Below, piece by piece: positions 27,581 to 36,343 of a DNA stretch of 64,000 nt. The translations under genes and the position numbers were made by a program. How positions within the stretch are numbered: the stretch's first letter is position 1; each line of letters starts with the position of its first letter. This DNA is from Micromonospora lupini str. Lupac 08 (GTDB taxonomy: Bacteria > Actinomycetota > Actinomycetes > Mycobacteriales > Micromonosporaceae), in assembly GCF_000297395.2 (NCBI RefSeq), contig NZ_HF570108.1, positions 396,738 to 460,737 of the forward strand. The letters run 5' to 3'. The notes below the pieces were generated by a model, which saw only the letters and a program-made list of their open reading frames with translations, was not told the DNA's origin and did not search any database.

Positions 27581-30454
27581 GTGCCGAGCAAAGCTGGAAC
27601 CACCCGTCTGGTCATCGTCGAGTCACCGGCGAAGGCCAAGACGATCTCGGGCTACCTCGGCCCGGGGTACGTCGTGGAGGCCAGCTTCGGTCACGTCCGC
27701 GACCTGCCGCGCAACGCCGCCGACGTGCCGGCGAAGTACAAGGGCGAGTCCTGGGCGCGGCTCGGGGTGGACGTGGACAACGGGTTCCACGCGCTCTACG
27801 TCGTCTCCGCCGACCGTCGGCAGCAGATCAGCAAGCTGGTGAAGCTGTCCAAGGAGGTCGACGAGATCTTCCTGGCGACGGATGAGGACCGCGAGGGCGA
27901 GGCGATCGCCTGGCACTTGGTGGAGACGCTCAAGCCCAAGGTGCCGGTCAAGCGGATGGTCTTCCACGAGATCACCAAGCCGGCGATCCAGGCGGCGGTG
28001 GCCAACCCCCGGGAGATCGACCGCGACCTGGTCGACGCCCAGGAGGCCCGGCGGATCCTCGACCGCCTCTACGGCTACGAGGTCTCCCCGGTGCTGTGGA
28101 AGAAGGTCATGCCGAAGCTCTCGGCCGGCCGGGTGCAGTCCGTGGCGACCCGGATCGTGGTCGAGCGGGAGCGGCAGCGGATGGCCTTCCGCACCGCCGA
28201 GTACTGGGACATCCTGGCCACCCTCGCCGTGGCGAACGCCGGTGAGGGGCCCCGCAACTTCAACGCCACCCTGGTCGCGCTCAACGGCGACCGGATCGCC
28301 ACCGGCAAGGACTTCGAGCCGACCACGGGTCGGGTCCGGGCCGGCGCTGGCGTCGTCCACCTGGACGAGGGCGGTGCCCGCGGGCTCGCGGCCCGTCTGG
28401 AGGGCCGGCCGTTCACGGTCACCCGCGTCGAGGAGAAGCCCTACCGCCGTCGCCCGTACGCGCCGTTCATCACCTCGACCCTCCAGCAGGAGGCGGCCCG
28501 CAAGCTGCGCCTGTCCTCGCAGCAGACGATGCGCACCGCGCAGCGGCTCTACGAGAACGGCTACATCACCTATATGCGTACCGACTCGGTGAACCTGTCG
28601 GAGACCGCCATCTCGGCGGCCCGCCGGCAGATCGTCGAGCTGTACGGCGATCGCAGCGTTCCGCCGGAGCCGCGTCGCTACACCGGCAAGGTGAAGAACG
28701 CGCAGGAGGCGCACGAGGCGATCCGCCCGGCGGGGGACAACTTCCGCACCCCGGGCGAGGTGGCCAAGGAGCTGTCCGCCGAGGAGTTCAAGCTCTACGA
28801 GCTGATCTGGCGGCGGACCATCGCCTCGCAGATGACCGACGCGGTCGGTTCCAGCGTGTCGGTGCGCATCCGCGCGGTCTCCACCTCGCAGGAGGAGGCC
28901 GACTTCGGCGCGACCGGCAAGACGATCACCGACCCGGGCTTCCTGCGGGCGTACGTCGAGTCCAGCGACGACGAGAACGCCGAGGCCGAGGACGCCGAGC
29001 GTCGGCTGCCCACCCTGGTCAAGGACCAGCCGCTGACCGCCGACGAGTTGGCCGCGCAGGGCCACCACACCCAGCCGCCGTCGCGCTACACCGAGGCGTC
29101 GCTGGTCAAGGCCCTGGAAGAGCTGGGCATCGGCCGCCCGTCCACCTACGCGTCGATCATGCAGACGATCCAGGACCGGGGGTACGTCACCAAGCGCGGC
29201 CAGGCGATGATCCCGACGTTCCTGGCCTTCGCGGTGATCGGGCTGATGGAGCTGCACTACCCGCGCCTGATCGACTACGACTTCACCGCCACCATGGAGA
29301 ACGAGCTGGACGAGATCGCCGGCGGTGACCACGCCGCTGTCGACTTCCTCACCGCGTTCTACTTCGGCAGCTCCAACGGCGCCGGTGACCAGGACATCGC
29401 CCGCTCCGGTGGGTTGAAGAAGCTGGTCACCGAGAACCTCAGCGCGATCGACGCGCGCAGCGTCAACTCGATCCCGCTCTTCACCGACGACGACGGCCGC
29501 GAAATCGTCGTCCGGGTCGGCCGGTACGGCCCGTACCTCCAGCGTGAGCTGCCCGGCGGTGAGCAGGCGGCGGCCTCGGGTGCGGCTTCGGGCTCGGGTG
29601 AGGGCGAGGAGAGCGGCCCCCAGGGCGACCGGGCGCCGATCCCCGAGGGCCTCGCCCCGGACGAGCTGACCCCGGAGAAGGTGCACGAGCTGTTCCTCGG
29701 CGGCAGCGGCGAGCGTAAGCTCGGCGACGACCCCGCCACCGGCGAGCCGATCGTGCTGAAGTCCGGCCGCTTCGGCCCGTACGTGTCCAGTGGCGAGCGG
29801 AAGTCCTCACTGCTGCGCTCGCAGACGCCGGACTCGCTCTCCCTGGAGGAGGCGCTGCGGCTGCTCAGCCTGCCCCGGCTGGTGGGCGTCGCGCCCGACG
29901 GCGTCGAGGTGTTCGCCAACAACGGTCGCTACGGCCCGTACGTGAAGCAGGGCGAGGAGTTCCGCTCGCTGGAGTCCGAAGAGCAGATGTTCACGGTCAC
30001 CCTGGACGAGGCGTTGGCCCTGCTGGCCGCCCCGAAGACCCGGGGCCGGCGGGCCGCCGCGCCGCCACTGCGGGAGATGGGCGTCGACCCGTTGACCGAG
30101 AAGCCGCTGGTGATCAAGGACGGGCGCTTCGGGCCGTACGTCACCGACGGCGAGTTCAACGCGTCTCTGCGGCGTGGGCAGACCCCGGAGGCGTTGAGTC
30201 TCGAGGAAGCCTCGGAGATGCTGGCCGACAAGCGTGCCAAGGGCCCTGCGCCGCGCAAGAAGGCGGCCGCGAAGAAGGCGCCCGCCAAGAAGGCCACGGC
30301 CACGAAGAAGGCCACGGCCACCAAGAAGACGGCCGCCGCCAGCAAGTCCACGGCCGCGAAGAAGACCACGACGGCCAAGGCCACCTCCACGGCGGCGAAG
30401 AAGACCCCGGCCAAGAAGGCAACCCCGCGCAAGGCCGCGTCCAGCACGGAGTAG
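27581..30454 (+). CDS. topA: DNA topoisomerase I
   Basis: Type IA topoisomerase of 957 residues that relaxes negative supercoils. The Toprim domain opens with LVIVESPAKAKTI and contains DEDREGEAIAWH. The catalytic Tyr331 lies in YITYMRTDS. The C-terminus has several GRFGPYV/GRYGPYV repeat modules (four, about residues 640-880) instead of zinc ribbons, and a Lys/Ala tail of about 65 residues (KKAAAKKAPAKKA and similar) typical of actinobacterial TopA, which aids processivity. The GTG at 27581 (VPSKAGTTRLVIVE) has a weak AGGAGTGAGG upstream. Confidence 0.96.
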   Translation: MPSKAGTTRLVIVESPAKAKTISGYLGPGYVVEASFGHVRDLPRNAADVPAKYKGESWARLGVDVDNGFHALYVVSADRRQQISKLVKLSKEVDEIFLATDEDREGEAIAWHLVETLKPKVPVKRMVFHEITKPAIQAAVANPREIDRDLVDAQEARRILDRLYGYEVSPVLWKKVMPKLSAGRVQSVATRIVVERERQRMAFRTAEYWDILATLAVANAGEGPRNFNATLVALNGDRIATGKDFEPTTGRVRAGAGVVHLDEGGARGLAARLEGRPFTVTRVEEKPYRRRPYAPFITSTLQQEAARKLRLSSQQTMRTAQRLYENGYITYMRTDSVNLSETAISAARRQIVELYGDRSVPPEPRRYTGKVKNAQEAHEAIRPAGDNFRTPGEVAKELSAEEFKLYELIWRRTIASQMTDAVGSSVSVRIRAVSTSQEEADFGATGKTITDPGFLRAYVESSDDENAEAEDAERRLPTLVKDQPLTADELAAQGHHTQPPSRYTEASLVKALEELGIGRPSTYASIMQTIQDRGYVTKRGQAMIPTFLAFAVIGLMELHYPRLIDYDFTATMENELDEIAGGDHAAVDFLTAFYFGSSNGAGDQDIARSGGLKKLVTENLSAIDARSVNSIPLFTDDDGREIVVRVGRYGPYLQRELPGGEQAAASGAASGSGEGEESGPQGDRAPIPEGLAPDELTPEKVHELFLGGSGERKLGDDPATGEPIVLKSGRFGPYVSSGERKSSLLRSQTPDSLSLEEALRLLSLPRLVGVAPDGVEVFANNGRYGPYVKQGEEFRSLESEEQMFTVTLDEALALLAAPKTRGRRAAAPPLREMGVDPLTEKPLVIKDGRFGPYVTDGEFNASLRRGQTPEALSLEEASEMLADKRAKGPAPRKKAAAKKAPAKKATATKKATATKKTAAASKSTAAKKTTTAKATSTAAKKTPAKKATPRKAASSTE

Positions 30455-30466
30455 AGCCCGTACGGA

Positions 30467-30541
30467 GATCGACTCGGTTTCCCGGAAATCGGGGTGTCCC
30501 AAGCAGAAGGACACCCCGATTTCACCGAAGCCGAGTCGATC
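30467..30541. terminator. Nested bidirectional terminator between topA and the oxidase gene
   Basis: Inner perfect 14-bp stem (AAATCGGGGTGTCC at 30486-30499 and its complement at 30509-30522) inside an outer 11-bp stem (GATCGACTCGG/CCGAGTCGATC). It lies between convergent genes and serves both. Confidence 0.88.
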
Positions 30542-30559
30542 ACACGCGCCCGGCCCGGC

Positions 30560-31876
30560 TCAGGCGCCGAGGACGTGGGTCAGGTGGGGGTTGGTGAAGA
30601 CGCGGTGGGGGTCCAGGCGGTCGCGGACCGCCTGGAAGTCCGCGAAGCGGGGGTACGCCGTCGCGAGTGACGCGGCGTCGCGGTAGTGCAGCTTGCCCCA
30701 GTGCGGACGACCGCCCAGCTCGGTGGCCACCTTCTCGAAGGCCTGGAAGTACGGCTCGTACGGCATGCCGACGTACTGGTGCACGGCGACGTACGCGTTG
30801 TCCCGGCCGTAGCCGTGCGACAGCCAGATGTCGTCGGCGGCGGTGAAGCGCACCTCGACCGGGAACAGGACCTTGAACGGCAGCCCGTCCACGATCCGTC
30901 GCAGTGCGGTGAGCGCCTCGGGCAGCGCCTCGCGGGGTAGGCCGTACTCCATCTCGACGAAGCGGACCCGGCGCGGGGTGCAGAACACCCGGTCGGAGCG
31001 CCCGGTGTACTGCCGTTCGGTGAGCGCGCGGGCGGAGACGGCGCTGATACCGGGTGCCAGCGCCGGCACGGCCCGGCCGAGGCGGCAGGCGCCCGCGAAG
31101 ACGGTGTTGGACAGGAAGTCGTCGTCCAGCCAGCCGCGCCAGCGGGGCAGTGGCCGATCGTTGGCGGGTACCCGGTCGTTGGCCTTGACCTGGACCCGGG
31201 ACGTGTACGGGAACCAGTAGAACTCGACGTGGTCGTGCCGGCCGATGAGCGCGGGCAGTTCGCCGAGCACGTCGGCCAGTTCGGCGGGACGTTCGTGGGC
31301 GCGCAGGACGAAGGCGTCCACGCAGCGCAGGGTCACTTCGACCAGGACGCCGAGCGCGCCGATCGACACTCGGGCGGCGGCGAAGACGTCGGGGTGCTCG
31401 TCGGCGGAGCAGCGCAGCACCTCGCCGGTGCCGGTGACCACTGTGAGGGCCTCGACGAAGGTGGACAGGCAGCCGTAGCCGGCGCCGGTGCCGTGGGTGC
31501 CGGTGGAGATCGCGCCGGCGACGGTCTGCGCGTCGATGTCACCGAGGTTGGGCAGTGCGAGGCCGTGCCGGGCGAGCAGCCCGTTGAGGGTGTGCAGGGT
31601 CATTCCCGCCGGTACGGTGACGAGTCGACGCGCGACGTCGACGCTGACGCCGGTGTCCAGCTCGGACAGCTCCATCCGCCGGTCGTCGGCCAGGGCGACC
31701 GCGGTGAAGGAGTGGCCGCTCCCGGCGACGCGGATCCGGCCTCCGGCGGCGGCGGCGATCCGGACGGCTTCGGCGACGTCACTCGGCGAGCCGGGGCGCA
31801 GGATCGCGGTGGCGCTGCCACGCTGGTTGCCGGCCCAGTTGGACCAGCGGGCGGTGAGCGGTGCGGTGCCGACCAT
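30560..31876 (-). CDS. FAD-linked D-arabinono-1,4-lactone oxidase / alditol oxidase-like
   Basis: Flavin oxidase of 438 residues of the vanillyl-alcohol oxidase fold. The FAD domain shows VAGSGHSFTAVALADDRRM (residues about 49-67), where the His is the usual attachment site of FAD, and GAISTGTHGTGAGYGC. The C-terminal ALO domain ends with HWGKLHYRDAASLATAYPRF and DPHRVFTNPHLTHVLG. It oxidises a sugar lactone or polyol with oxygen; the substrate cannot be read from sequence. The ATG at 31876 has GAGGAG upstream. It is divergent from a TetR gene that probably controls it. Confidence 0.88.
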   Translation of the reverse strand: MVGTAPLTARWSNWAGNQRGSATAILRPGSPSDVAEAVRIAAAAGGRIRVAGSGHSFTAVALADDRRMELSELDTGVSVDVARRLVTVPAGMTLHTLNGLLARHGLALPNLGDIDAQTVAGAISTGTHGTGAGYGCLSTFVEALTVVTGTGEVLRCSADEHPDVFAAARVSIGALGVLVEVTLRCVDAFVLRAHERPAELADVLGELPALIGRHDHVEFYWFPYTSRVQVKANDRVPANDRPLPRWRGWLDDDFLSNTVFAGACRLGRAVPALAPGISAVSARALTERQYTGRSDRVFCTPRRVRFVEMEYGLPREALPEALTALRRIVDGLPFKVLFPVEVRFTAADDIWLSHGYGRDNAYVAVHQYVGMPYEPYFQAFEKVATELGGRPHWGKLHYRDAASLATAYPRFADFQAVRDRLDPHRVFTNPHLTHVLGA

Positions 31877-31887
31877 GCGCGCTCCTC

Positions 31888-31969
31888 GTTCATGAATATG
31901 AACTGACTTCATATCAGGAACGTTGTACCTGGTAAATACCGCAATTGCGATCCGCTCGTTGTACCGGTA
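31888..31969. promoter_or_regulatory. Candidate TetR operators between oxidase and tetR genes
   Basis: In the 148-bp divergent gap lie overlapping inverted repeats GTTCAT-GAAT-ATGAAC (31888-31903) and ATATGAA-CTGAC-TTCATAT (31896-31914), close to the oxidase start. The direct repeat CGTTGTACC(T)GGTA occurs at 31921 and 31957. Either set could be the binding site of the adjacent TetR protein. Confidence 0.45.
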
Positions 31970-32024
31970 GTCACGGACTCGTGACGTGGAGATATGTTCA
32001 TCCGTCGAAGGGGGGTGGCGCCGA

Positions 32025-32708
32025 GTGTCCACACCAGCCGCCACGACCGGGCCGCTGCGCCGCGTACCGGTGCAGGGTCGAAGTGTCGCGCGGGTACAGC
32101 GCATGTTGGATGCCTGCGCCGAACTCGTCGACGAGGTGGGGTACGAGGGTCTGACCACGACCCTGCTCGCCGAGCGGGCCGAAGTGGCGATCGGGTCGGT
32201 CTACCAGTTCTTCCCGGACAAGCGGGCGATCGTGCAGGCGTTGACCCTGCGCACGATGGAGTCCTACCTCCAGCGGCTCGACGAGCGCTTCGCCTCCGAC
32301 GAGATGACCCACTGGTGGGACGGCGTCGACGCGGGCATCGACGAGTACATCACGATGCACCGCACCGTCCCCGGCTTCCGTACCCTGCACTTCGGCGACG
32401 TGGTCGACCTGCACCTGCTCGATGAGCAGCGGGACAACAACGGCGTGATCGCCGACCAGTTGGCGCGGGTGCTCGTCGAGCGCTTCGGGCTCACCGACGT
32501 ACCGAAGCTGCGCTTCGTCCTGGAGATCGCGGTGGAGGCCGCCGACGCGTTGATCAAGCTCGCGTTCCGGCGGAAGTCCGACGGCGACGAGCGGGTGCTG
32601 CTCGAGGCGAAGGCGCTGATCCGGGAGTACCTGCACCGTCAGGTCGACGGGCGCGACAGCGGCCACTCCGCCGCCGAGCAGCAGGCCGAGGCCGTCCAGC
32701 ACGCCTGA
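32025..32708 (+). CDS. TetR family transcriptional regulator
   Basis: A 227-residue regulator. The HTH is seen in RVQRMLDACAELVDEVGYEG followed by TTTLLAERAEVAIGSVYQFFPDK (given here in two parts), the classic TetR N-terminus. The C-terminal ligand domain carries FRTLHFGDVVDLHLLDEQRD. The GTG at 32025 has GGGGGTGG upstream. It probably represses the divergent oxidase gene and itself through the shared gap. Its 3' end faces the PLP-enzyme gene with only 21 bp between. Confidence 0.88.
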   Translation: MSTPAATTGPLRRVPVQGRSVARVQRMLDACAELVDEVGYEGLTTTLLAERAEVAIGSVYQFFPDKRAIVQALTLRTMESYLQRLDERFASDEMTHWWDGVDAGIDEYITMHRTVPGFRTLHFGDVVDLHLLDEQRDNNGVIADQLARVLVERFGLTDVPKLRFVLEIAVEAADALIKLAFRRKSDGDERVLLEAKALIREYLHRQVDGRDSGHSAAEQQAEAVQHA

Positions 32709-32729
32709 GTCGGCGCGCGGGGCGGCCCG

Positions 32730-33935
32730 TCAGAGGAACGCGTGGCCCTCGCCCCGGTAGGTGGGCACGGTCGCCACGACCGCGTCCCCCTCGACCAGGT
32801 GCAGCTCGTTGACCCGTTCGCACAGCTCACCGGCCTTGGCGTGCCGGAACCACACCCGGTCGCCGACGCGCAGGGTGGCCGCCGCCGCGCCGGAGAGCGG
32901 GGTCTGCACCTCACCGGCGCCCTCGGTGCCGACGAGCTTCAGACCGGCCGGCAGCCACGGCCGAGGCAGCCGGCTGTCGGCGGCCTGACCGGAGGCGATC
33001 CAACCGCCGCCGAGCACCGTCGCCAGCTCCGGCGTCGGCCGGCGGACCACCGAGCAGGCGAAGAACGCCGCCGGGGTGGGGCGCCAGGCGCGGTACGCGT
33101 CGAACAACGTCGGCCCGTACAGGCCCGATCCCGCGGTGACCTCGGTGACCGCGGGATCGGCGCTTGTCGCGGCCACGCTGCCGGTGCCGCCGCCGTTGAC
33201 GAACTCCAGGTCGGCGTGTTCGCGTACCGCAGCCACCGCCGCGCCCCGGCGGGCCAGCAACTCGCGGTACGACCCGCGCTGGGCCAGCCGGATCGCGCCG
33301 GCCAGCAACGTCCGCCCCGGCGGCGCGTCGCCCAGGCCGGCGATCTGCGCCTCGTACGACATGAGCCCGACCAGCCGGAAGCCTGCGCGGCCGGCGACGG
33401 CGGCGGCGAGCGCGCCGGCCGCCCGGGCGCTGTGCACCGGTGAGCGGCGGACGCCGACGTGCACTCCGCGCAGTGGTCGCCAGGAGGCGTCCAGGTCCAG
33501 GCAGAGCCGCAGCTCGGCGCGCTGCCCCGGGGCTCGGACGGCGTCGATGAAGTCCAGTTGCCCGGTGCCGTCGATCATCAGGGTGATCGCGGCGGCGAGC
33601 GTCGGGTCGGCGGCCAGTTCGGCGAGCGCGGCCCGGTCGGCGCTCGGGTACGCGACAAGCACGTCGTCGCTCAGGCCGGCCCGGACCAGCCAGATCGCCT
33701 CGGGCACTGTGAACGCCATCACGCCGTGCCAGCCGGGTCGGGCGAGCGCCCGGCCGATCAGCTCCCGGCTGCGTACCGACTTGCTGGCCAGCCGCACCGG
33801 TTTGCCGGCGGCGCGGTCGGCCAGGGCCGCCGAGTTGGCGTCGAAGGCGGTGAGATCCACCACCGCGTACGGGGGGTCGAGATGGGCGGTCGCCCGGTCC
33901 AGGCGGTCGCGCAGTTTGTCGCTTTCGATGGCCAC
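32730..33935 (-). CDS. PLP-dependent amino acid deaminase/aldolase (D-threonine aldolase-like)
   Basis: Fold-type III PLP enzyme of 401 residues, with an alanine-racemase-like N-terminal barrel and a D-serine dehydratase-like C-terminal domain. The likely Schiff-base Lys is in VRLASKSVRS (near residue 52). Other family marks are LMIDGTGQLDFID, LCLDLDASWRPLRGVHVGVR, LVGLMSYEAQIAGLGD and FVNGGGTGSV, the last a phosphate-binding loop. It probably acts on D-amino acids or hydroxy-amino acids. The GTG start at 33935 lies just before IESDKLRDRLD; the ribosome site is weak. Confidence 0.82.
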   Translation of the reverse strand: MAIESDKLRDRLDRATAHLDPPYAVVDLTAFDANSAALADRAAGKPVRLASKSVRSRELIGRALARPGWHGVMAFTVPEAIWLVRAGLSDDVLVAYPSADRAALAELAADPTLAAAITLMIDGTGQLDFIDAVRAPGQRAELRLCLDLDASWRPLRGVHVGVRRSPVHSARAAGALAAAVAGRAGFRLVGLMSYEAQIAGLGDAPPGRTLLAGAIRLAQRGSYRELLARRGAAVAAVREHADLEFVNGGGTGSVAATSADPAVTEVTAGSGLYGPTLFDAYRAWRPTPAAFFACSVVRRPTPELATVLGGGWIASGQAADSRLPRPWLPAGLKLVGTEGAGEVQTPLSGAAAATLRVGDRVWFRHAKAGELCERVNELHLVEGDAVVATVPTYRGEGHAFL

Positions 33936-34084
33936 GTGTGCACGCTAACTGTCCGACGGGAAATGCGAAATAGGCTCGCGTACGTCCCGGGCTGCGGCCG
34001 GTGCCTCCGGCGGCCTAGGCTCAGCGAGCAGGAGAATGTCGCCGGTGGGGCGGCCCCCACCGGGTCTAGAGTGTTGCACCGGGG

Positions 34085-36343
34085 GTGCCCAGCGATGGGC
34101 CGGCACGTGGAGGTACGGCCATCGAAAGCCAGAACAGCGGCGAGTCGCCCGGCGTGTCGCGCGCGGGTGACCAGTCGGGCAACGCCGCCAACCAGCCCAG
34201 CTCCGGTCAGGTCGATCCGTCCGGCTACGCCGCGATCCGCTCGGTTCTGCGGATCAGGCCGTTCCGGCGGCTCTGGATCGTGCTCGGCGCGGCCTCCTTC
34301 GGCGACTGGCTCGGTCTGCTGGCCACCGCCCTGTTCGCCGCCTCGCAGGTGCAGGGCAGCACCGCCCAGGGCGCCGCGTTCGGTGGGGTGACCGCGATCC
34401 GACTGCTGCCCGCGCTGGTGCTCGGTCCGGTGGCCGGCGTCTTCGCCGACCGGTTCGACAGGCGCTGGACGATGGTCATCTGTGACCTGCTGCGCTTCGT
34501 GCTCTTCGCGTCCATTCCGCTCTACGCCCTCTCCGGCGCAGCGGGCGGCCTGGTGGTCGGCTGGGCGCTCATCGCCACCTTCCTGATCGAGTCGATCACC
34601 CTGCTCTGGATCCCGGCCAAGGAGGCCGCGGTTCCCAACCTCATCCCGCGGGCCCGGCTGGAGGCGGCCAACCAGCTCACCCTGATCACCACGTACGGCC
34701 TCACCCCGATCGCCGCCGCCCTCGGCCTGGCCGTGCTCGACCGGGGCGTCCGTGGCGCAGTCGGCGGCGATCTGCCCTCCTGGGCCGAGCCGGCCCAGCT
34801 CGCGCTCTGGATCAACTCCCTGTCCCGGCTCGCCACGGCACTTGTGGTGGCATTCGGGATCAAGGAGATCAGCGAGGCGCAACGCGGTGAGGTCGCGCGT
34901 GCCGAGCAGAGCATGTTCCGGCAGTTCTCCGAGGGCTGGAAGTACATCGGTCAGACCCCGCTGGTGCGTGGCCTGGTGCTTGGCATCTTCGGCGCGTTCG
35001 CCGGTGGCGGCATCGTGGTCGGCACGGCCAAGTTCTTCGCCAACTCGCTCGGCGCCGGCGACGCCGCGTTCTCGCTGCTCTTCGGCGCCATGTTCGCCGG
35101 TCTGGCCCTCGGCATCGGTCTCGGTCCGATGATCGTCAAGGACATGTCCCGACGCCGGTGGTTCGGCATGAGCATCGTGCTGGCCAGCGCCGCCGTGATG
35201 ACCCTCGCGTTCGCCATCCACCTGTCCATGGCGATCGTCGGCGCGGTCCTGGTCGGCGCCGGTGCCGGAATGGCCTTCCTGGCCGGCACCACGCTGCTGG
35301 GCGGCGAGGTGGCCGACGAGGTGCGCGGGCGGGTCTTCGCGGTGGTGCAGATCGGCACCCGGCTGGTGCTGATCCTGGCCATCGGGCTGAGCAGCGTGCT
35401 GGTAGGTGTCGGCGGCTCCCGCAAGCTGACGATCGCCGACCTCGGCATCTCCGTCTCCTCCACCCGCCTGCTGCTGCTGGCCGCCGGCGCTGCCGGCATC
35501 TTCGCCGGGATCAGCGCCTTCGGCCAGATGGACGACAAGAAGGGTGTCCCCGTCCTCGCCGACCTCTGGGGGTCGATCCGGGGTCGCCCGCTGATGCCCT
35601 CCGAGCCGTTCGTCTCCGCCGGGCTCTTCGTGGTGTTCGAGGGCGGCGAGGGCGCCGGCAAGTCCACCCAGCTCGCCGCGCTCGCCGAGCGGCTGCGTGG
35701 CCAGGGGCGCGACGTCCTGGTCACCCGCGAGCCGGGGGCCACTGCCGTCGGTAAGCGGATCCGGTCGCTGGTGCTGGACACCTCCGGCGACGAGGCGCCC
35801 TCCCCGCGCGCCGAGGCGCTGCTCTACGCCGCCGACCGGGCGCACCACGTGGCGGCCGTGGTCCGGCCCGCGCTGGTCCGTGGCGGCGTGGTGATCAGTG
35901 ACCGGTACGTCGACTCGTCACTCGCCTACCAGGGCGCCGGGCGGACGCTCCCGGTCGACGAGGTCTCCTGGCTCTCCTCCTGGGCCACCGGCGGGCTCAA
36001 GCCGGACCTGGTGGTGCTGCTCGACGTCGAGCCGCGGACCGGCCTGTCCCGGGTCGCCTCGCGCAACGCGGGCGCCGACCGGCTGGAGGCCGAGTCGATC
36101 GCCTTCCACGAGCGGGTCCGCTACGCCTTCCTGGACCTCGCCGCCGCCGACCCGAAGCGCTACCTGGTGCTCGACGCCTCCCGCCCGGCCGACGAGATCA
36201 CCGGGCTGGTGGTCCGTCGCGTGCAGGAGATGCTGGGCAAGCCGGGCGGCATCGTGCACCCGCGCCCCGCCCAGGGTCCGGACACGTCGGTGCAGCCGGA
36301 GTTATCCGACGCGGAGCTGGTGACGATGGAGCACAAGACCTGA
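34085..36343 (+). CDS. tmk: MFS transporter fused to dTMP kinase
   Basis: A two-domain protein of 752 residues. Residues about 50-480 form a major-facilitator domain with some 10-12 membrane segments (RLLPALVLGPVAGVFADRFD early on). Residues about 512-735 are a complete thymidylate kinase, which phosphorylates dTMP for dTTP synthesis: P-loop FEGGEGAGKSTQ near residue 517, and DRYVDSSLAYQGAGR. Such fusions are known in actinobacteria; what the transporter part moves is unknown. GTG 34085 is the first start but lacks a good ribosome site. A strong GGAGG at 34109 faces an ATC codon at 34121. TGATG couples it to holB. Confidence 0.92.
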   Translation: MPSDGPARGGTAIESQNSGESPGVSRAGDQSGNAANQPSSGQVDPSGYAAIRSVLRIRPFRRLWIVLGAASFGDWLGLLATALFAASQVQGSTAQGAAFGGVTAIRLLPALVLGPVAGVFADRFDRRWTMVICDLLRFVLFASIPLYALSGAAGGLVVGWALIATFLIESITLLWIPAKEAAVPNLIPRARLEAANQLTLITTYGLTPIAAALGLAVLDRGVRGAVGGDLPSWAEPAQLALWINSLSRLATALVVAFGIKEISEAQRGEVARAEQSMFRQFSEGWKYIGQTPLVRGLVLGIFGAFAGGGIVVGTAKFFANSLGAGDAAFSLLFGAMFAGLALGIGLGPMIVKDMSRRRWFGMSIVLASAAVMTLAFAIHLSMAIVGAVLVGAGAGMAFLAGTTLLGGEVADEVRGRVFAVVQIGTRLVLILAIGLSSVLVGVGGSRKLTIADLGISVSSTRLLLLAAGAAGIFAGISAFGQMDDKKGVPVLADLWGSIRGRPLMPSEPFVSAGLFVVFEGGEGAGKSTQLAALAERLRGQGRDVLVTREPGATAVGKRIRSLVLDTSGDEAPSPRAEALLYAADRAHHVAAVVRPALVRGGVVISDRYVDSSLAYQGAGRTLPVDEVSWLSSWATGGLKPDLVVLLDVEPRTGLSRVASRNAGADRLEAESIAFHERVRYAFLDLAAADPKRYLVLDASRPADEITGLVVRRVQEMLGKPGGIVHPRPAQGPDTSVQPELSDAELVTMEHKT

